Shown piece after piece: positions 54,001 through 64,000 of a stretch of DNA of 64,000 nt. The translations under genes were made by a program, and so were the position numbers. Within the stretch, counting starts at the first letter, position 1. Each line of letters begins with the position of its first letter. Origin of the DNA: Haliclona indistincta (Eukaryota; Porifera; Demospongiae; Haplosclerida; Chalinidae). The stretch is from NCBI GenBank assembly GCA_964017065.1, contig OZ024791.1:8083471-8147470 (forward strand), in the 5' to 3' direction. The notes beneath the pieces were generated by a model. It ran no database searches. It was not told where the DNA came from and saw only the letters and a list, made by a program, of their open reading frames with translations.

Positions 54001-55674
54001 TAGAAACTGGCGCAGGCACCTCAAGTCAGCAAAAGACACACAGAATCAACTCCAAATATACCAGACACTGCATCTTCTACTTCAAGAAGAAGATTGTAGT
54101 GGCTTTCAAAGTATGATGGATTCTTTCATTACTATGTGGGAGCACAAAGAGACAAAATTCATCACCTACTTCAAGGCATACTATGCTAACAGAGCAGGTA
54201 AGTAAGATTATAAGACAAAACTTAGACTCTACTCTACCTGCTGTACTAGAAAAATGGGCCAAATGCTTCAGGCAGTTTGAGCACAGTGACACAGACACAA
54301 ACATGTACCTGGAGAGGTTAGCTACTATTAGCTCTCTGTTTGAATTTTATCACTTTCTATGTGTAGCTTTCACAATAAACTGAAGAATAACCCATCATAC
54401 CTTGGTGGAAAGTTCAATAGGAGGGTATATTACCTCCTACAGACTCTTATGAAAATAGAAGAGGACATGTTTCTAACCAGACAGCAAAAGATGCTAGGCC
54501 TGCGTAGCAATCGAAAGGCTATGAAGGAAGGTGATCGCCACAAGTCTGGACTACAGTTACCACTGACCACTATATCGGTAAGATGGCAGCCCAGCTAATT
54601 AAAAATAATAATTAAATATTTTTACATAGACAGTTGAAGATGGTGCTAAGTGGCTGATTCAAAGTTCTTCAGAAACATCAACGTCTTACACAATAATCAA
54701 GCTAACAGAATTGTGCTTGGCCACCACCTGCAGTATCAAGTGTGCTGATTGCAAAGACCTGTGTCGCCACATGTACACCTGTTCCTGTTATGATTATCAG
54801 AATGGTCATCTCTGTAAGCATCTTCATAGGCTACACTCTTCACTTAGCCAGGAAAGCAGCACCACAAGCACTAAGATCACTACATTGCAAGTAGCACAAC
54901 CATCACACCAAACAACCCCATCTATCGGTGAGTAATGACACATGCACACAAACATCAATGGCTAATAATAATTTATAGTTAATTTTACAGACACAAGTAT
55001 AGACTCTTGCGTGTCAAGGCTTAGGGATCTTACAGCTATTGTCAAGACACTGCCAGAAGAGTCACTGCCATTGGTGCCACATCTCAATGCTCAGTTAGAC
55101 AACATGTTGACTAAGCTTAAAGCAACACAAACATCCACAACCACCACACCGTTTTCAAATCAAACTAAAGTACCACCTAATAAGAAAAACGAAACACAGC
55201 TACGCTTTAAGCCAACTACAAAAAAACCAGGTCGACATACCAAGGGATCAACACTAAGGTAGATCATTCATAAACACATGATTGGTCAATTTATCTATTA
55301 CCCACAGATGTGCCAACCCCAAAGAAACAGTGATCCTCAAACAAACTCTCCAGCAAACTCCAAAGGTGCTTACATCAATTGCTTCAGCACAACAAACCGA
55401 ACAAGTTCAACAAGCACTCGCGCCAGTCCAACAACACACATTCATACCAGTACAACAAACACTCACACCCGTTGAACAACACACACCACCACTCGGACAA
55501 TGCCTCGGACAATGCTCAGGGCTAGGGACACTCACCGTACTCCGGAGCAACACACAGCATCTGGCTGCTGTACCGGTCCGTCAGCAAGGCATTTTACTTC
55601 AGCCAACTTACGCAGCCAATCATCTAGCTGAGAAGATCAGAGAACTTGTGAATAACGCTAGAAAGCAGCTATAA
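51064..55674 (+). CDS. MULE-type transposase gene with zinc finger and SWIM finger
   Basis: Ten exons (51064-51360, 52305-52709, 53332-53451, 53509-53578, 54004-54197, 54250-54316, 54367-54577, 54630-54927, 54991-55258, 55308-55674) join with consistent phases and no stop, giving ~765 codons. An earlier start exon was not found. The N-terminus has a FLYWCH/FAR1-like Cys2-His2 module (FSCCRDG...NNYCTS...THTNHELG). The middle is a MULE DDE core with CIDSTHNTN and IMTDDGWSAAEKVF...CHWHVD. Near 54770 a SWIM finger (CSCYDYQNGHLCKHLHRLH) follows, then a Gln/Thr-rich tail. Short host-like introns and an intact frame suggest a domesticated or young intron-bearing element. Several introns contain foldback elements. 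Confidence 0.82.
51785..51923. repeat. Near-perfect palindrome in MULE intron
   Basis: Arms of ~60 bp beginning GGTTAACCCATGGCAAC, with the reverse complement ending at 51923, surround a short loop. It is probably a foldback element. Related TTATATCTCGTA motifs lie just upstream near 51563. Confidence 0.8.
52764..52947. mobile_element. MITE-like inverted repeat in MULE intron
   Basis: Arms starting ATTACAGCAGTTTTCCT and ending in the complementary AGGAAAACCGCTGTAAT enclose about 184 bp. Matches to CACCTCAT...ACTAATGTGTGAAG continue inward. No coding sequence is present. Confidence 0.8.
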
Positions 55675-56110
55675 TACAGTTCTTGTACTTACTTGTGCAT
55701 GCTGTTCTTTAGCGAGCTCACGTGCACATTGCGCGACGTGAACGGACTACTGAAAGTATCCGGAGGCGCGCTAATAATCCGCAATAGATGTGTTCCTGCA
55801 CATAACCGCTTTCATACATTATTATTCATAAGTAGGCGGGTATTTATTTATTAACCCTTTGTGTGAAGAATATTCATTGGGGGTTCCCCGCGTGTGTTAC
55901 TGCTGTTGCTGTTTCTGCAGTGTGTTACTATCAAGCAGAGGGCGAACAGAGGTCAGTCCGCTTCCCTTCGAGCGCCACATCTAATGAGAAGCGTACTGGT
56001 GCCCTCGTTATAAACAGCAGAGGGACGGAAGGCGCTCCGGGGCTTGGTCGAAGGAAGTTTTCTTTGTTGTCCCGCCTCATTTCAGATCTCGTTTCACAAG
56101 CTAGCGCAGC
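55675..56110 (+). promoter_or_regulatory. Intergenic region / TRAFD1-like gene promoter
   Basis: Moderately GC-rich with several CGCG and CACGTG-like sites (55730-55780), followed by the TRAFD1-like start at 56111. No gene was recognised within. The open frame 55863-56174 overlaps the start region but has no recognised homology. Confidence 0.35.
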
Positions 56111-57038
56111 ATGGAGGGAGCCGAGCCCGAGTACAAGTACTGCTCTAACTGGTAACTCATGTCACATCCATTAATCCTCCCTTTTACAACACCTTGTTCT
56201 ACCATTCAGCAAGAAGGACATTGCCTCTGCTGTGTTTCTCCTTCATGAGAATCACTGTCGACGCCACATAGTGCTGTGTGACACGTGTGGTGAGCCTGTC
56301 CCACGAACAATGATGGAGGAGCACATGACAGAGCATGAGGAGATTCCCTGTGATCAGTGCCGCTCTCCTGTTGAGAGAGAGAACATGGAAGCTCACTTGG
56401 TGAGTGACGATGTAGCTGTATACAGGTGATTTATGGTTTGTTTATTCTAGGCTGATGAGTGCCCTCTTAGGATGATCGTGTGCCCCTATTGTCAGCTTGA
56501 GGTGAAAGCTAACGAGTTCGATGAGCATTCTGACCCATGTGGTAGTCGTACTGACGTCTGTGACAACTGCAACCAGCGTGTGATGCTGAAATTCATGGAG
56601 GAGCACCACAGAGACTACTGTGGGAAGTCCCTCCCTGAGCCGTCCTCTCATCGCCATCGTCTCCTTCCTACTCAACCACCACAGGCTCCTGCCTATCACG
56701 ACTTGTACCCCCCGCAGAGAGACAGCCATGCTCCAGCTGTTGCTGTCACACCTCTTCATCCCTACCATGATCCGCCGCCTTACTATCCTGATGATCAGCC
56801 TGCTCGTGATGAAGGATCGAGCCAGCAACCCTCTGAAACAAGAGCGGAGTTGTCGCCACCTTCTCTACATAACCCCACTATGATCATCGATCCGGATTGG
56901 TTGGGCTCTGTCGCTGATGCAGTTGGAGAGAAAAACTTAGACTCTATGCTAGCACAGACAATGAGTTATGAGACTTCTAGACACCAAATAAGGAATGACC
57001 AACAAATGCTAGAAGAAGAGTCAAGTAAGTAGATGATT

Positions 57039-57074
<36 letters not shown>

Positions 57075-58196
57075 TTGCTGACAAAGGTTTTTCTTTCTCT
57101 ACAGAGAAGCAACAGGAGACTGATGAGGAGATGGCTCGGCGGCTACAACGGAACTATGATATTCACGCCTCTTATACTGCTCATGACGCTACTCTTGCTC
57201 AGCAACTTCAAGGAGAGGACGCCCCTGTATCGCCTCACCAAGACGCACTGTCTGAACAATATGCTAGACAACTTCAGGAACAGGAGGACCAGAATGTGGT
57301 AAGACTGTCAGGTGAACAGTTTGACGAGCGACAGAGAAGGCTAGCAGAGCAGCGACGACAGGTACAGACCGATGAACAGAGGGGAGAGTATGATCAGCAG
57401 ACAGAGGAAAGGTTAGATGATGTGCGGAAGCAGATACTAGCACACAGGAAAAGAAAGGAAGATGAAGAACTGAGGAGAGAGGAGGATGATGTGAGGAGGA
57501 GAAATGAAGCGAGATATACTGACGAACTAGCTCACCATCGGCCGTCATATCGACTAGACCCAAGTGAAGACGATGATGAAGAACAATGGCAGCACCAGCA
57601 GCAGGCATCAGGCAGCTACTACCATGGTACTGGGTCAAAAAGTGCCAGTGAGGACGAAATGGATGTTGAGGTAGAAGGAAGGAGAATGCAGCATAACACA
57701 GCGATGGCTGAAGACCGTAACAAGAATTATGATGAGATAACGGATATCCCGTGCGATCTGTGTGGAGCGGCAGTGCCTTTTGAAGATTATAATAGGCATT
57801 TGGTGAGTGTTACTATTAATAGTATCAAAGTAGGGGTTTTCCCATGATGTTATAGACAGAGGAGCATCGCAGAGACAAGAGTGATCCTTATCACGCACCG
57901 ATACAACACTATCATCAGGATTACGCACCTGCTCACAACTTCTACCGGAGACGATCACCTTCCCCTTCATCACCGTCTCCCTCACCTCCTACTAACTCTG
58001 CTGACAACAGCTTGTCTCCAGAGCGGCCTTCACAAGATCCACAATGTGAGTAGTCTTTGCTCAGTAGAAAATACTTACACTCTTTCACAGATGACTATGT
58101 TCAATGCCGACACTGTCATGAGCACTTTTCTGTTTCAATAGTCTCAGGTCATGAGGTAAGCTTACTTTATCACTCCAAGCATATACGTATCCTCTC

Positions 58197-58270
<74 letters not shown>

Positions 58271-59858
58271 AGGTAATTTGTGATGACAATCCCGACAAAC
58301 ACTTAAAGGATGCTAAACCAACCAGACTACGAGATCTACAACCACGCCCATCAACTCCGCCTTTACTTCAGTCTCGACTACCTGTTGATCACCCGTTTGT
58401 TGGTATGCCGTAGCGTCATTGTTTATGAAAATTAATGTGAAAAAAAACTTAAAACTTACAGAGACCGAGCTACCTTGCGAGTTCTGTGAGCAGTCCTTCC
58501 CAATATCAGTATTTGCTGATCATCAGGTGTGCGTGTGTTCACTCTATGCCTCCTCTCGCTTATCTTGGTCTTATTCACAGGAAATGTGCACTAAGAGATA
58601 CACTAGGCGCCAGCCATACGCTGCTGCTTCATACTATACTCCTCTGTCAGGCACAGGCAGGACAAGGTCAGAGGAGGAAGATGACCTTGATGTTCAGATT
58701 CCATGCGAACATTGCTACAAGTTGATTCCAAGATCAATGCTCACTCGGCATCAGGTAAGGCTCTCTATCACCCATCACCACCTACCTTTACTATTGTCCC
58801 AGGCAATATGCAGCATCAGGAGCAGTACAGCAGCAACGGCTTCATCAAGAGTCCCTGCTACTGCAAAGCCAGTCCGACCTGCATTACACGACTTGCAAAC
58901 CAGCTCACAGCCTCTAGAATCAGCAAGACCTCTCCTTCACACCTATCAGCCTCTCCTGGTACCCATCACCTCTCGATCGTCACCAACTAGCAGTGATGAT
59001 GTTTCCAGACCTGGAGCACCTAGTCAGTTACCATATGGGCATGTTTCACAACCACTGGCGCCTAGTGAACCCACCCCACCCCTTCACCCCACCCCCCTCC
59101 TTCACCCCTCCCCACCTCTTCACTCCACCCCACCCCTTCACCTCACCCCACCCCTTCACCCCTCTCCTGCATCTGATAGTCAATCTACTCAGAATCGAAT
59201 TCTCCCACATCGCAAGAATGGAGCTCCAAGTGGCGCTGGTCTACCATCTTCTGGTGCTGTTAAAAAATCTACTACTCCCAAAATTCAGCGTAAAGTAAAA
59301 CTAGCAGCTAATTTTGGTAAGTCAGGAAACTCTTCAAGCATCACACTCACTCCTCCCACAGTACCTCCTAGTAGCACCGGTGCTGCCTCTGGTCAACAAG
59401 TTAGCAATCCAGTTCAATCTTTCTTTCAAAATGACTTGCCTGCTGCCTTTGTACAGAGGCAACCCGGTCACTCGGCAACTGCTAGCCATCAAAAAGCAGT
59501 GCATTCTGACCCTACCCTAAGCACAAGAAGTGCTGCTGCACTGCCCACTCTCTCTAGATCAGCTTTTACTGGTGCTTCTGTACAAACTGATTCGGTTACT
59601 AAAAACCCACGAACACTCACATCTCAGTCAGTAACTAGTGGCCGCCCAAAGAACAGAACTCAACTACTGCAGACACTCCCACGTGAGAACGTCCACACAC
59701 CAACACTTGGTGAGGCTCAAAGAGGCAACGCCAGATCACTTGTCTCAAGTAGCGACAGATATGGCTATGGAGGGACAAGAAGAGCTGACCAGAGCAGGCC
59801 TGGGCATGCCTCAGGATCTTCGTCTCAGACACGTAGCTCTTCATCCAAGAGATCATGA
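56111..59858 (+). CDS. TRAFD1: TRAFD1/XAF1-like multi-zinc-finger protein with repeated C-terminal fingers
   Basis: Ten exons (56111-56151, 56210-56399, 56451-57024, 57105-57802, 57856-58045, 58091-58155, 58273-58402, 58462-58526, 58581-58754, 58803-59858) join in frame to 1060 residues. The N-terminus reads CSNCKKDI...CDTCGEPVP...CPYCQLEVK...CGSRTDVCDNCNQRV, the TRAF-type finger series of TRAFD1 and XAF1. The centre has glutamine/acid-rich helices. Four later CxxC...H units (IPCDLC, VQCRHC, LPCEFC, IPCEHC) resemble the single C-terminal finger of vertebrate TRAFD1, so this gene has multiplied it. A Pro/Ser-rich tail ends the protein. In vertebrates TRAFD1 dampens innate signalling; a similar role here is inference. 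Confidence 0.85.
58198..58272 (+). repeat. (CT)n microsatellite at a TRAFD1-like 3' splice site
   Basis: The CT run ends GTCTCTCTCAG directly at the acceptor of the exon starting at 58273, the same arrangement as in HIP1 introns. Confidence 0.9.
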
Positions 59859-59994
59859 TACTATAGCCAGAACTCCTGTTCATCACACAGTACTGTAATT
59901 GGTGTGTATAACTATTGTTTTGTAGTCATCCAAATTCTGATTATACTTGCGAATTTGCTATACATTGATAATAATATTGAACAGCTAGATGCAG

Positions 59995-61191
59995 CTACTG
60001 TTGGGGGTGCTCTTCGGCAAGAGGTCTTCCATCTCCCCAGTCGAACCCACCCGGCCTGTCCTCGGGCAGCTGCTGGTAGTTTGGGTCATGTTGAATCCCG
60101 TCAAACAGGTATTTCCTGTTAGAGAACAACAATGACTAAATGCTAGAACACTGAAAGGTGCTCACATGAATTGAGGAGTTTTTAAAACTTCGAATCCACC
60201 TTCTTTCTTAGGAAAAACATCGACTAGAAAGTAGTATATATGTCCGACGGCAATGCCTGCAGAAAGGAGTTACACACAGCTAACCAACCATCTTTACTAC
60301 ACTGACCTACAAGGTCTGCAACAATGGAACCTCCAAAGAGTACAGAGAGGAGGACCAGTATCCAGGGAAGATAAGGCGCTTGGAAGTTGAACAGCCCAAA
60401 AAAAGTGTACCTGACATATGGGTTCCTGCGACTCCACACGTAGACAATCATTGTGGTTAGAGCGTCTCCGAGAAACAACATTTGAACAACAAAGGTTGCA
60501 ACCAGCTAGAACCTAGCTCAGGAAAATGAGTGATGGAAATTTCCATGCAAGGGTGTGGTTAAGGATACCAGTGTCACTACTGAAGCAAACAGCAACATCA
60601 CAACAAAGTCAGCCGTCTTCCCCGCAAACGATCCTTCTTCGAGTTTGCGACAGAATCTATATCTGGTGGACTTCAAGTCAAGGACTACACCAACCAATGC
60701 ATTTTAGAGTGAATATCATGTCAAATTATGCAGAGAGGGATACAAAAATATGATGTTGAAGAAAAAATGTATGCCTATCATTCCAAAAAACAGGAAACAT
60801 GTGAACAACCGCCATACCTTGAGAAGAAAGAGAAAATATTAAATTATCTAATTCCTTTTTGTGTTTACATTTTATTACAGCTGACTAGGATGATTCTGAT
60901 TGGTCAGAATGAACAATGCTACTTAGCAACGCAACAACTCGGTAAACATTTAAATATACATTTTTATCTCTTACCTCTCCTTCTAATACTAGCTTAGGAT
61001 GATATAATAACAATAAAGGAGATACGATATTTAATTGCTGGAGAGAAAAAAAATAGAAGAATGGTTTCTTTGTTTGCACAGCTATAGTTAGTTCAGCTTA
61101 CCACAGCTATGGTCGTCAGCACACACGTACAGGTGAATACTCGTGTTACAATCGGTATCTGGAAGAACTCGTCTCTTATGTGTTGTGCCAT
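59995..61191 (-). CDS. DERL2: Derlin (DERL2/3-like) ER membrane protein
   Basis: Seven exons on the minus strand (61191-61102, 61037-60975, 60817-60744, 60662-60569, 60505-60307, 60256-60166, 60115-59995) join to 243 residues. The start is [19 protein letters not shown]. Key stretches are [42 protein letters not shown] and [11 protein letters not shown], with a C-terminal [19 protein letters not shown]. These match Derlin-2/3 closely in order and length. Derlins are rhomboid-like pseudoproteases that retrotranslocate misfolded proteins from the ER for degradation. The gene is convergent with the TRAFD1-like gene (136 bp apart) and divergent from the SUDS3-like gene. Confidence 0.93.
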
Positions 61192-61365
61192 GAGGGGAGC
61201 CGGAGGCCGAGGACTGGAGATCCAAAATTAAACCTAAACGTTTCGATTTTCACGACAATTTGTTGTTTTCCTTTAAATAGAGTTGCCCCGCCTCCTCTCT
61301 CCCGCCTCATGTGTGCAGCGCAGTGACGTTTGCAGTGGGCAGCAATCAAGTTTTGCAGCTCAAAA
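61192..61365. promoter_or_regulatory. Bidirectional promoter between Derlin and SUDS3-like gene
   Basis: Only 174 bp separate the two ATG codons. The stretch has CCCGCCTC and CCCCGCCTCC (GC-box-like) and no strong TATA. The shared promoter is inferred from the head-to-head arrangement. Confidence 0.6.
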
Positions 61366-62640
61366 ATGGCAGCTATTCTCGCCGAGATGGAGACCATAGA
61401 CCCTGGGAGAGATGCTTCGTCTGATGAAGGTCACTGACACCAGCCATTACGGCTCTAGCCTTGCTAAATCGAGTTTGTTTACAAGTGCCTGTCCAGTGCG
61501 TGACGTTGGCTGATTTGTATAAGCCCGGCCCCCCGCGTGCCCAAAGCCCTCTAACCACGTTTCTAACGCCTGTTCACCTCCATTGCTGTTTCCTCAGATA
61601 CCGAAGACGCCAGTGAACCAGAGATGTTCAGATCAGAGGAACTGGACGAGGAAGAGTCGGCCGGGTAAGAAATGGCGGGAAATTGACTGATCCTGTGTAG
61701 ATCATGTTGTCACAGATCTCATGATGAGAAACTGAAGGCACTGAAAGAGCAGCTCAAACAGGTTGAAGAGGGTGAGAGTGATTATGACTTGACTACTTAG
61801 CATCTTTAGTTGTCAGTAGCTTAAATACTGTGTTGCTATTTATCTATTGTGTTGCTATGCTGTCCAGGATCCAGTCCCGACTTTCAACAGAAAGTGAGAG
61901 AACTGGAAGACCTGAGGGACAGACGGATATTCATGGCTACGGCGTTTCGAGAGTTTGAGGTGTGCATGCATACGATGGGTTTAGAGGATAGTTTATCACT
62001 GTTGCCTTGGTTACTAGTTACGAGCAGCTAAGGAGGAGTTTGAGAGAGATCGGCAACAAGCTATACAGGAATTTGAGGTGACTATGCATGCTTTATCATC
62101 TTTCTCTTCATTTCCTCTCTTCATTGATAGAGCAAGAAGCTTGAGCTAAAAGATGGTCTACTCATGGACTTGCAAGAGAAGAGAAAGACGTACGAGAATC
62201 TTCGCTCGTCTATGGAGATAACCACTGGAGCTTGTAAGTACAGTAGTTAAAAATAGGCTCATAGTGTCTGTTCAGAACCTTGCTTCTCATTATGGGCTCC
62301 TCATCTGTTAGATAAAATTTATTGTGCAATTTTTTGTGATGGTTCTGTTTTTTTTTAGTTTTTTTTGGCTAAGAAGTAAGAACTGGCAGGATTTATTTTA
62401 CTCTCCTCTTTCAGATCTGTTTGAGCCTAAAATGACTCGTAAGCTACGAAGGCGTCATCTTGATCCACTCCCAAATCAGGACAAGAGGAGAAAGTCTTCT
62501 CCACATATCTTCACCACGCATGTGTGCACATTCTGTAGCTAGTTGTTGTTTGGTTGCCTTGACTACTGAGCACTATCACAGCTGGTGTATGAACTGGATG
62601 ACAGTGAAGTGGAGGAGGATCTCAAACTAATTTGTAGCAA
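61366..62640 (+). CDS. SUDS3: SUDS3-like Sin3 corepressor subunit (3' end uncertain)
   Basis: Exons start 61366-61429, 61598-61664, 61716-61771 and 61868 onward. The acidic N-terminus (SSDEDTEDASEPEM) resembles SDS3. A coiled-coil Sds3-like domain follows (KLKALKEQLKQ, KVRELEDLRDRR, FEDR-type heptads), then KMTRKLRRRHLDPLP near 62430, which matches the conserved MTRKLRRR...P block of SUDS3. Another exon (about 62581-62640) encodes LVYELDDSEVEEDLKLICSK. The typical C-terminal domain was not found. The protein either ends soon after 62640 by read-through or has an unrecognised last exon. It is likely a scaffold for Sin3/HDAC, or a BRMS1-family relative. Confidence 0.82.
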
Positions 62641-62933
62641 GGTAATCATTACTGGCTGCTATACAGAAATACAAAAGCTCAAATGTTATTCTCTTGAAAA
62701 ATCACATAATGCACACTATTATAATTATTAATCACGATAATGGAGAGACACTACAATAATTATGATTAAAAATTATAAATACAAACATACTGCTTGTGAC
62801 AATTTTTCTACACATCACATGAAGCTAGATAGTTTAAATCTATGCTGTCACCTATGTTGCACAACGGGCGATTTATCATTCATAAGTATCACGATTATCA
62901 AGTGTTTGCGATTATCATACAGGCTTGCTCTTA

Positions 62934-63408
62934 GGTCCGTTTACACGGTTGCGTTTTCATCTGAAAACGCAAAGAAATCTTTGCAGATGTACCTCGCGTT
63001 TACACGAAAACGATGAAAACGATAACTTGAAAATGACAACTTGAAAACGCTTCTCAAAGTGGAAACTTTTAAAAACGGCAACTTTCTACGTGTAAACGCC
63101 AAAAACGATAACATACTTTTGTTATGAGCGTACCTCAGCCTTCATACTCGCAGAGAATACTAGCAATAGTCCTTAGACAACGAGTAATGTGCGTTTTCTT
63201 CGTTGCTTCAACAGCTTCGTGCAAACAAGGCAGTACAGTTTGCTTCGCCATCGTGGTCACACCCACATTCCAACCGCTTAATTAACTTCCGGTTAATTTC
63301 ACTGGCAGAAACGCTGAAAGCGTAGTCGTGTAAACACAGTAAAAACGCTGTGGTGTATCCGCATACTTTCCCCCGTTTTGGTCAAAGCGTTACCGTGTAA
63401 ACGGGGCC
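62934..63408. mobile_element. MITE with TTA target duplication
   Basis: Terminal repeats GGTCCGTTTACACGG and the complement of GGCCCCGTTTACACGG enclose about 475 bp. TTA flanks both ends (62931-62933 and 63409-63411). The interior has many AAAACG motifs. A 3-bp TTA duplication suits PIF/Harbinger-type elements. Confidence 0.8.
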
Positions 63409-63633
63409 TTAGCCTCATTATTAGCCTCATTATGAAATACTGCGAGGCTAGGTAGGTAGATAATAACAACTATTTATTTGAGCAGTGTTTCTCAACTGAG
63501 TTGTCACATCAGCAAAATCATTTGCATAAACCGTGACAAGATTATAGATACATAGCAATGAGCCTATACAATATAACTAGTACATTTATAAAATACTGGG
63601 GGCGAGCCTGAGCTGATTTATGTTCTGCACAAT

Positions 63634-64000
63634 TCAAGAACAATCCATTTTTCTACATATGCACAACAGTAAGCCCTCTGCTCTTGTATTCCAGTTGTCG
63701 CTCCAGTCGTAGAGCTCTGTGATCAGGTGACTCTGCTGCTCGTTGTCGCTTCCTGGCAGTACTCTTACCTTGTAGAAGTCGATCCAGGCGTCTCCAATGC
63801 GCAGTCTTGTTTTGTATCGCACCACGTGAGGATTACATCATGGGGCGTGACTGCTCGTTGTCGTTTCCTGGCAGTACTCTTGCCTTGTAGAAGTCGATCC
63901 AGGTGTTCCCCAGGCGTCTCCAATGCTAGTTGTCGTGCTGTCTTGTTTTGAATAGCAGTGGCTTGTTTGTCAGACATAATCATTGCTTTTTTTAAATGAC
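63634..64000 (-). CDS. Unidentified minus-strand gene fragment with duplicated exon
   Basis: Minus-strand ATG 63977 opens MSDKQATAIQNKTARQLA followed by LETPGEHLDRLLQ. A second, partly duplicated copy of the exon-intron junction (GGAGACGCCTGGATCGACTT then CTACAAGGTAAG) lies at 63770-63800. A downstream stretch (63655-63720) encodes LRLERQLEYKSRG after an acceptor-like TCACAG. The exon pair looks recently duplicated. One copy would use a GC donor and the other GT. The gene continues outside the window or is short, and the family was not recognised. Confidence 0.4.

Overview
The window is animal nuclear DNA and most likely comes from a sponge, probably a demosponge close to Amphimedon. This is inferred from gene content and layout, not from a database search. 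Genes are intron-rich, most introns are only about 40-80 bp, and intergenic gaps are short. The genes encode metazoan families: tetraspanins, nucleoredoxin-like proteins, HIP1, SRCR receptors, an NLR of CARD-like/NACHT/LRR type, TRAFD1, Derlin and SUDS3. No RNA genes or CRISPR arrays were seen.

Region 1 (1-21.3 kb) is a tandem array. Its unit appears to be one tetraspanin gene plus one large beta-helix/multipass membrane protein gene. The window opens in the last codons of one beta-helix gene (1-148). Tetraspanin gene 1 follows (814-9869), then a complete beta-helix gene (10057-13551), tetraspanin gene 2 (14216-16716), a ~1.3 kb insertion carrying a perfect 151-bp inverted repeat, tetraspanin gene 3 (18191-20720) and a decayed fragment. 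When the exons are spliced in frame, each tetraspanin gene codes for two complete tetraspanin modules fused head to tail (eight predicted membrane spans). An intact BEL/Pao retrotransposon (2275-8799) sits in an intron of gene 1. The beta-helix gene and tetraspanin gene 3 share a nearly identical promoter, first exon and start of second exon.

Region 2 (21.4-27.9 kb) holds three tandem nucleoredoxin-like genes with identical six-exon structure. The middle one has lost the first catalytic Cys pair.

Region 3 (28.3-35.0 kb, minus strand) is a HIP1/HIP1R-type endocytic adaptor (ANTH, coiled coil, THATCH). Many of its introns carry CT microsatellites directly at the 3' splice site.

Region 4 (35.4-49.8 kb) has three paralogous four-SRCR transmembrane receptors with a conserved tyrosine motif in the tail. 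Between the second and third is an NLR gene (41472-45582). SRCR relics and inverted-repeat elements fill the gaps.

Region 5 (50-55.7 kb) is a MULE-type transposase gene with ten in-frame exons and a SWIM finger, surrounded and invaded by foldback elements.

Region 6 (56-64 kb) holds a TRAFD1-like zinc-finger gene (+), a complete Derlin gene (-) and a SUDS3-like Sin3-complex gene (+) that shares a 174-bp divergent promoter with Derlin. A MITE follows, and an unidentified minus-strand gene fragment lies at the end.

Functionally, the segment combines membrane-surface families (tetraspanin, beta-helix, SRCR), a cytosolic NLR, a TRAFD1-type immune regulator and housekeeping genes.
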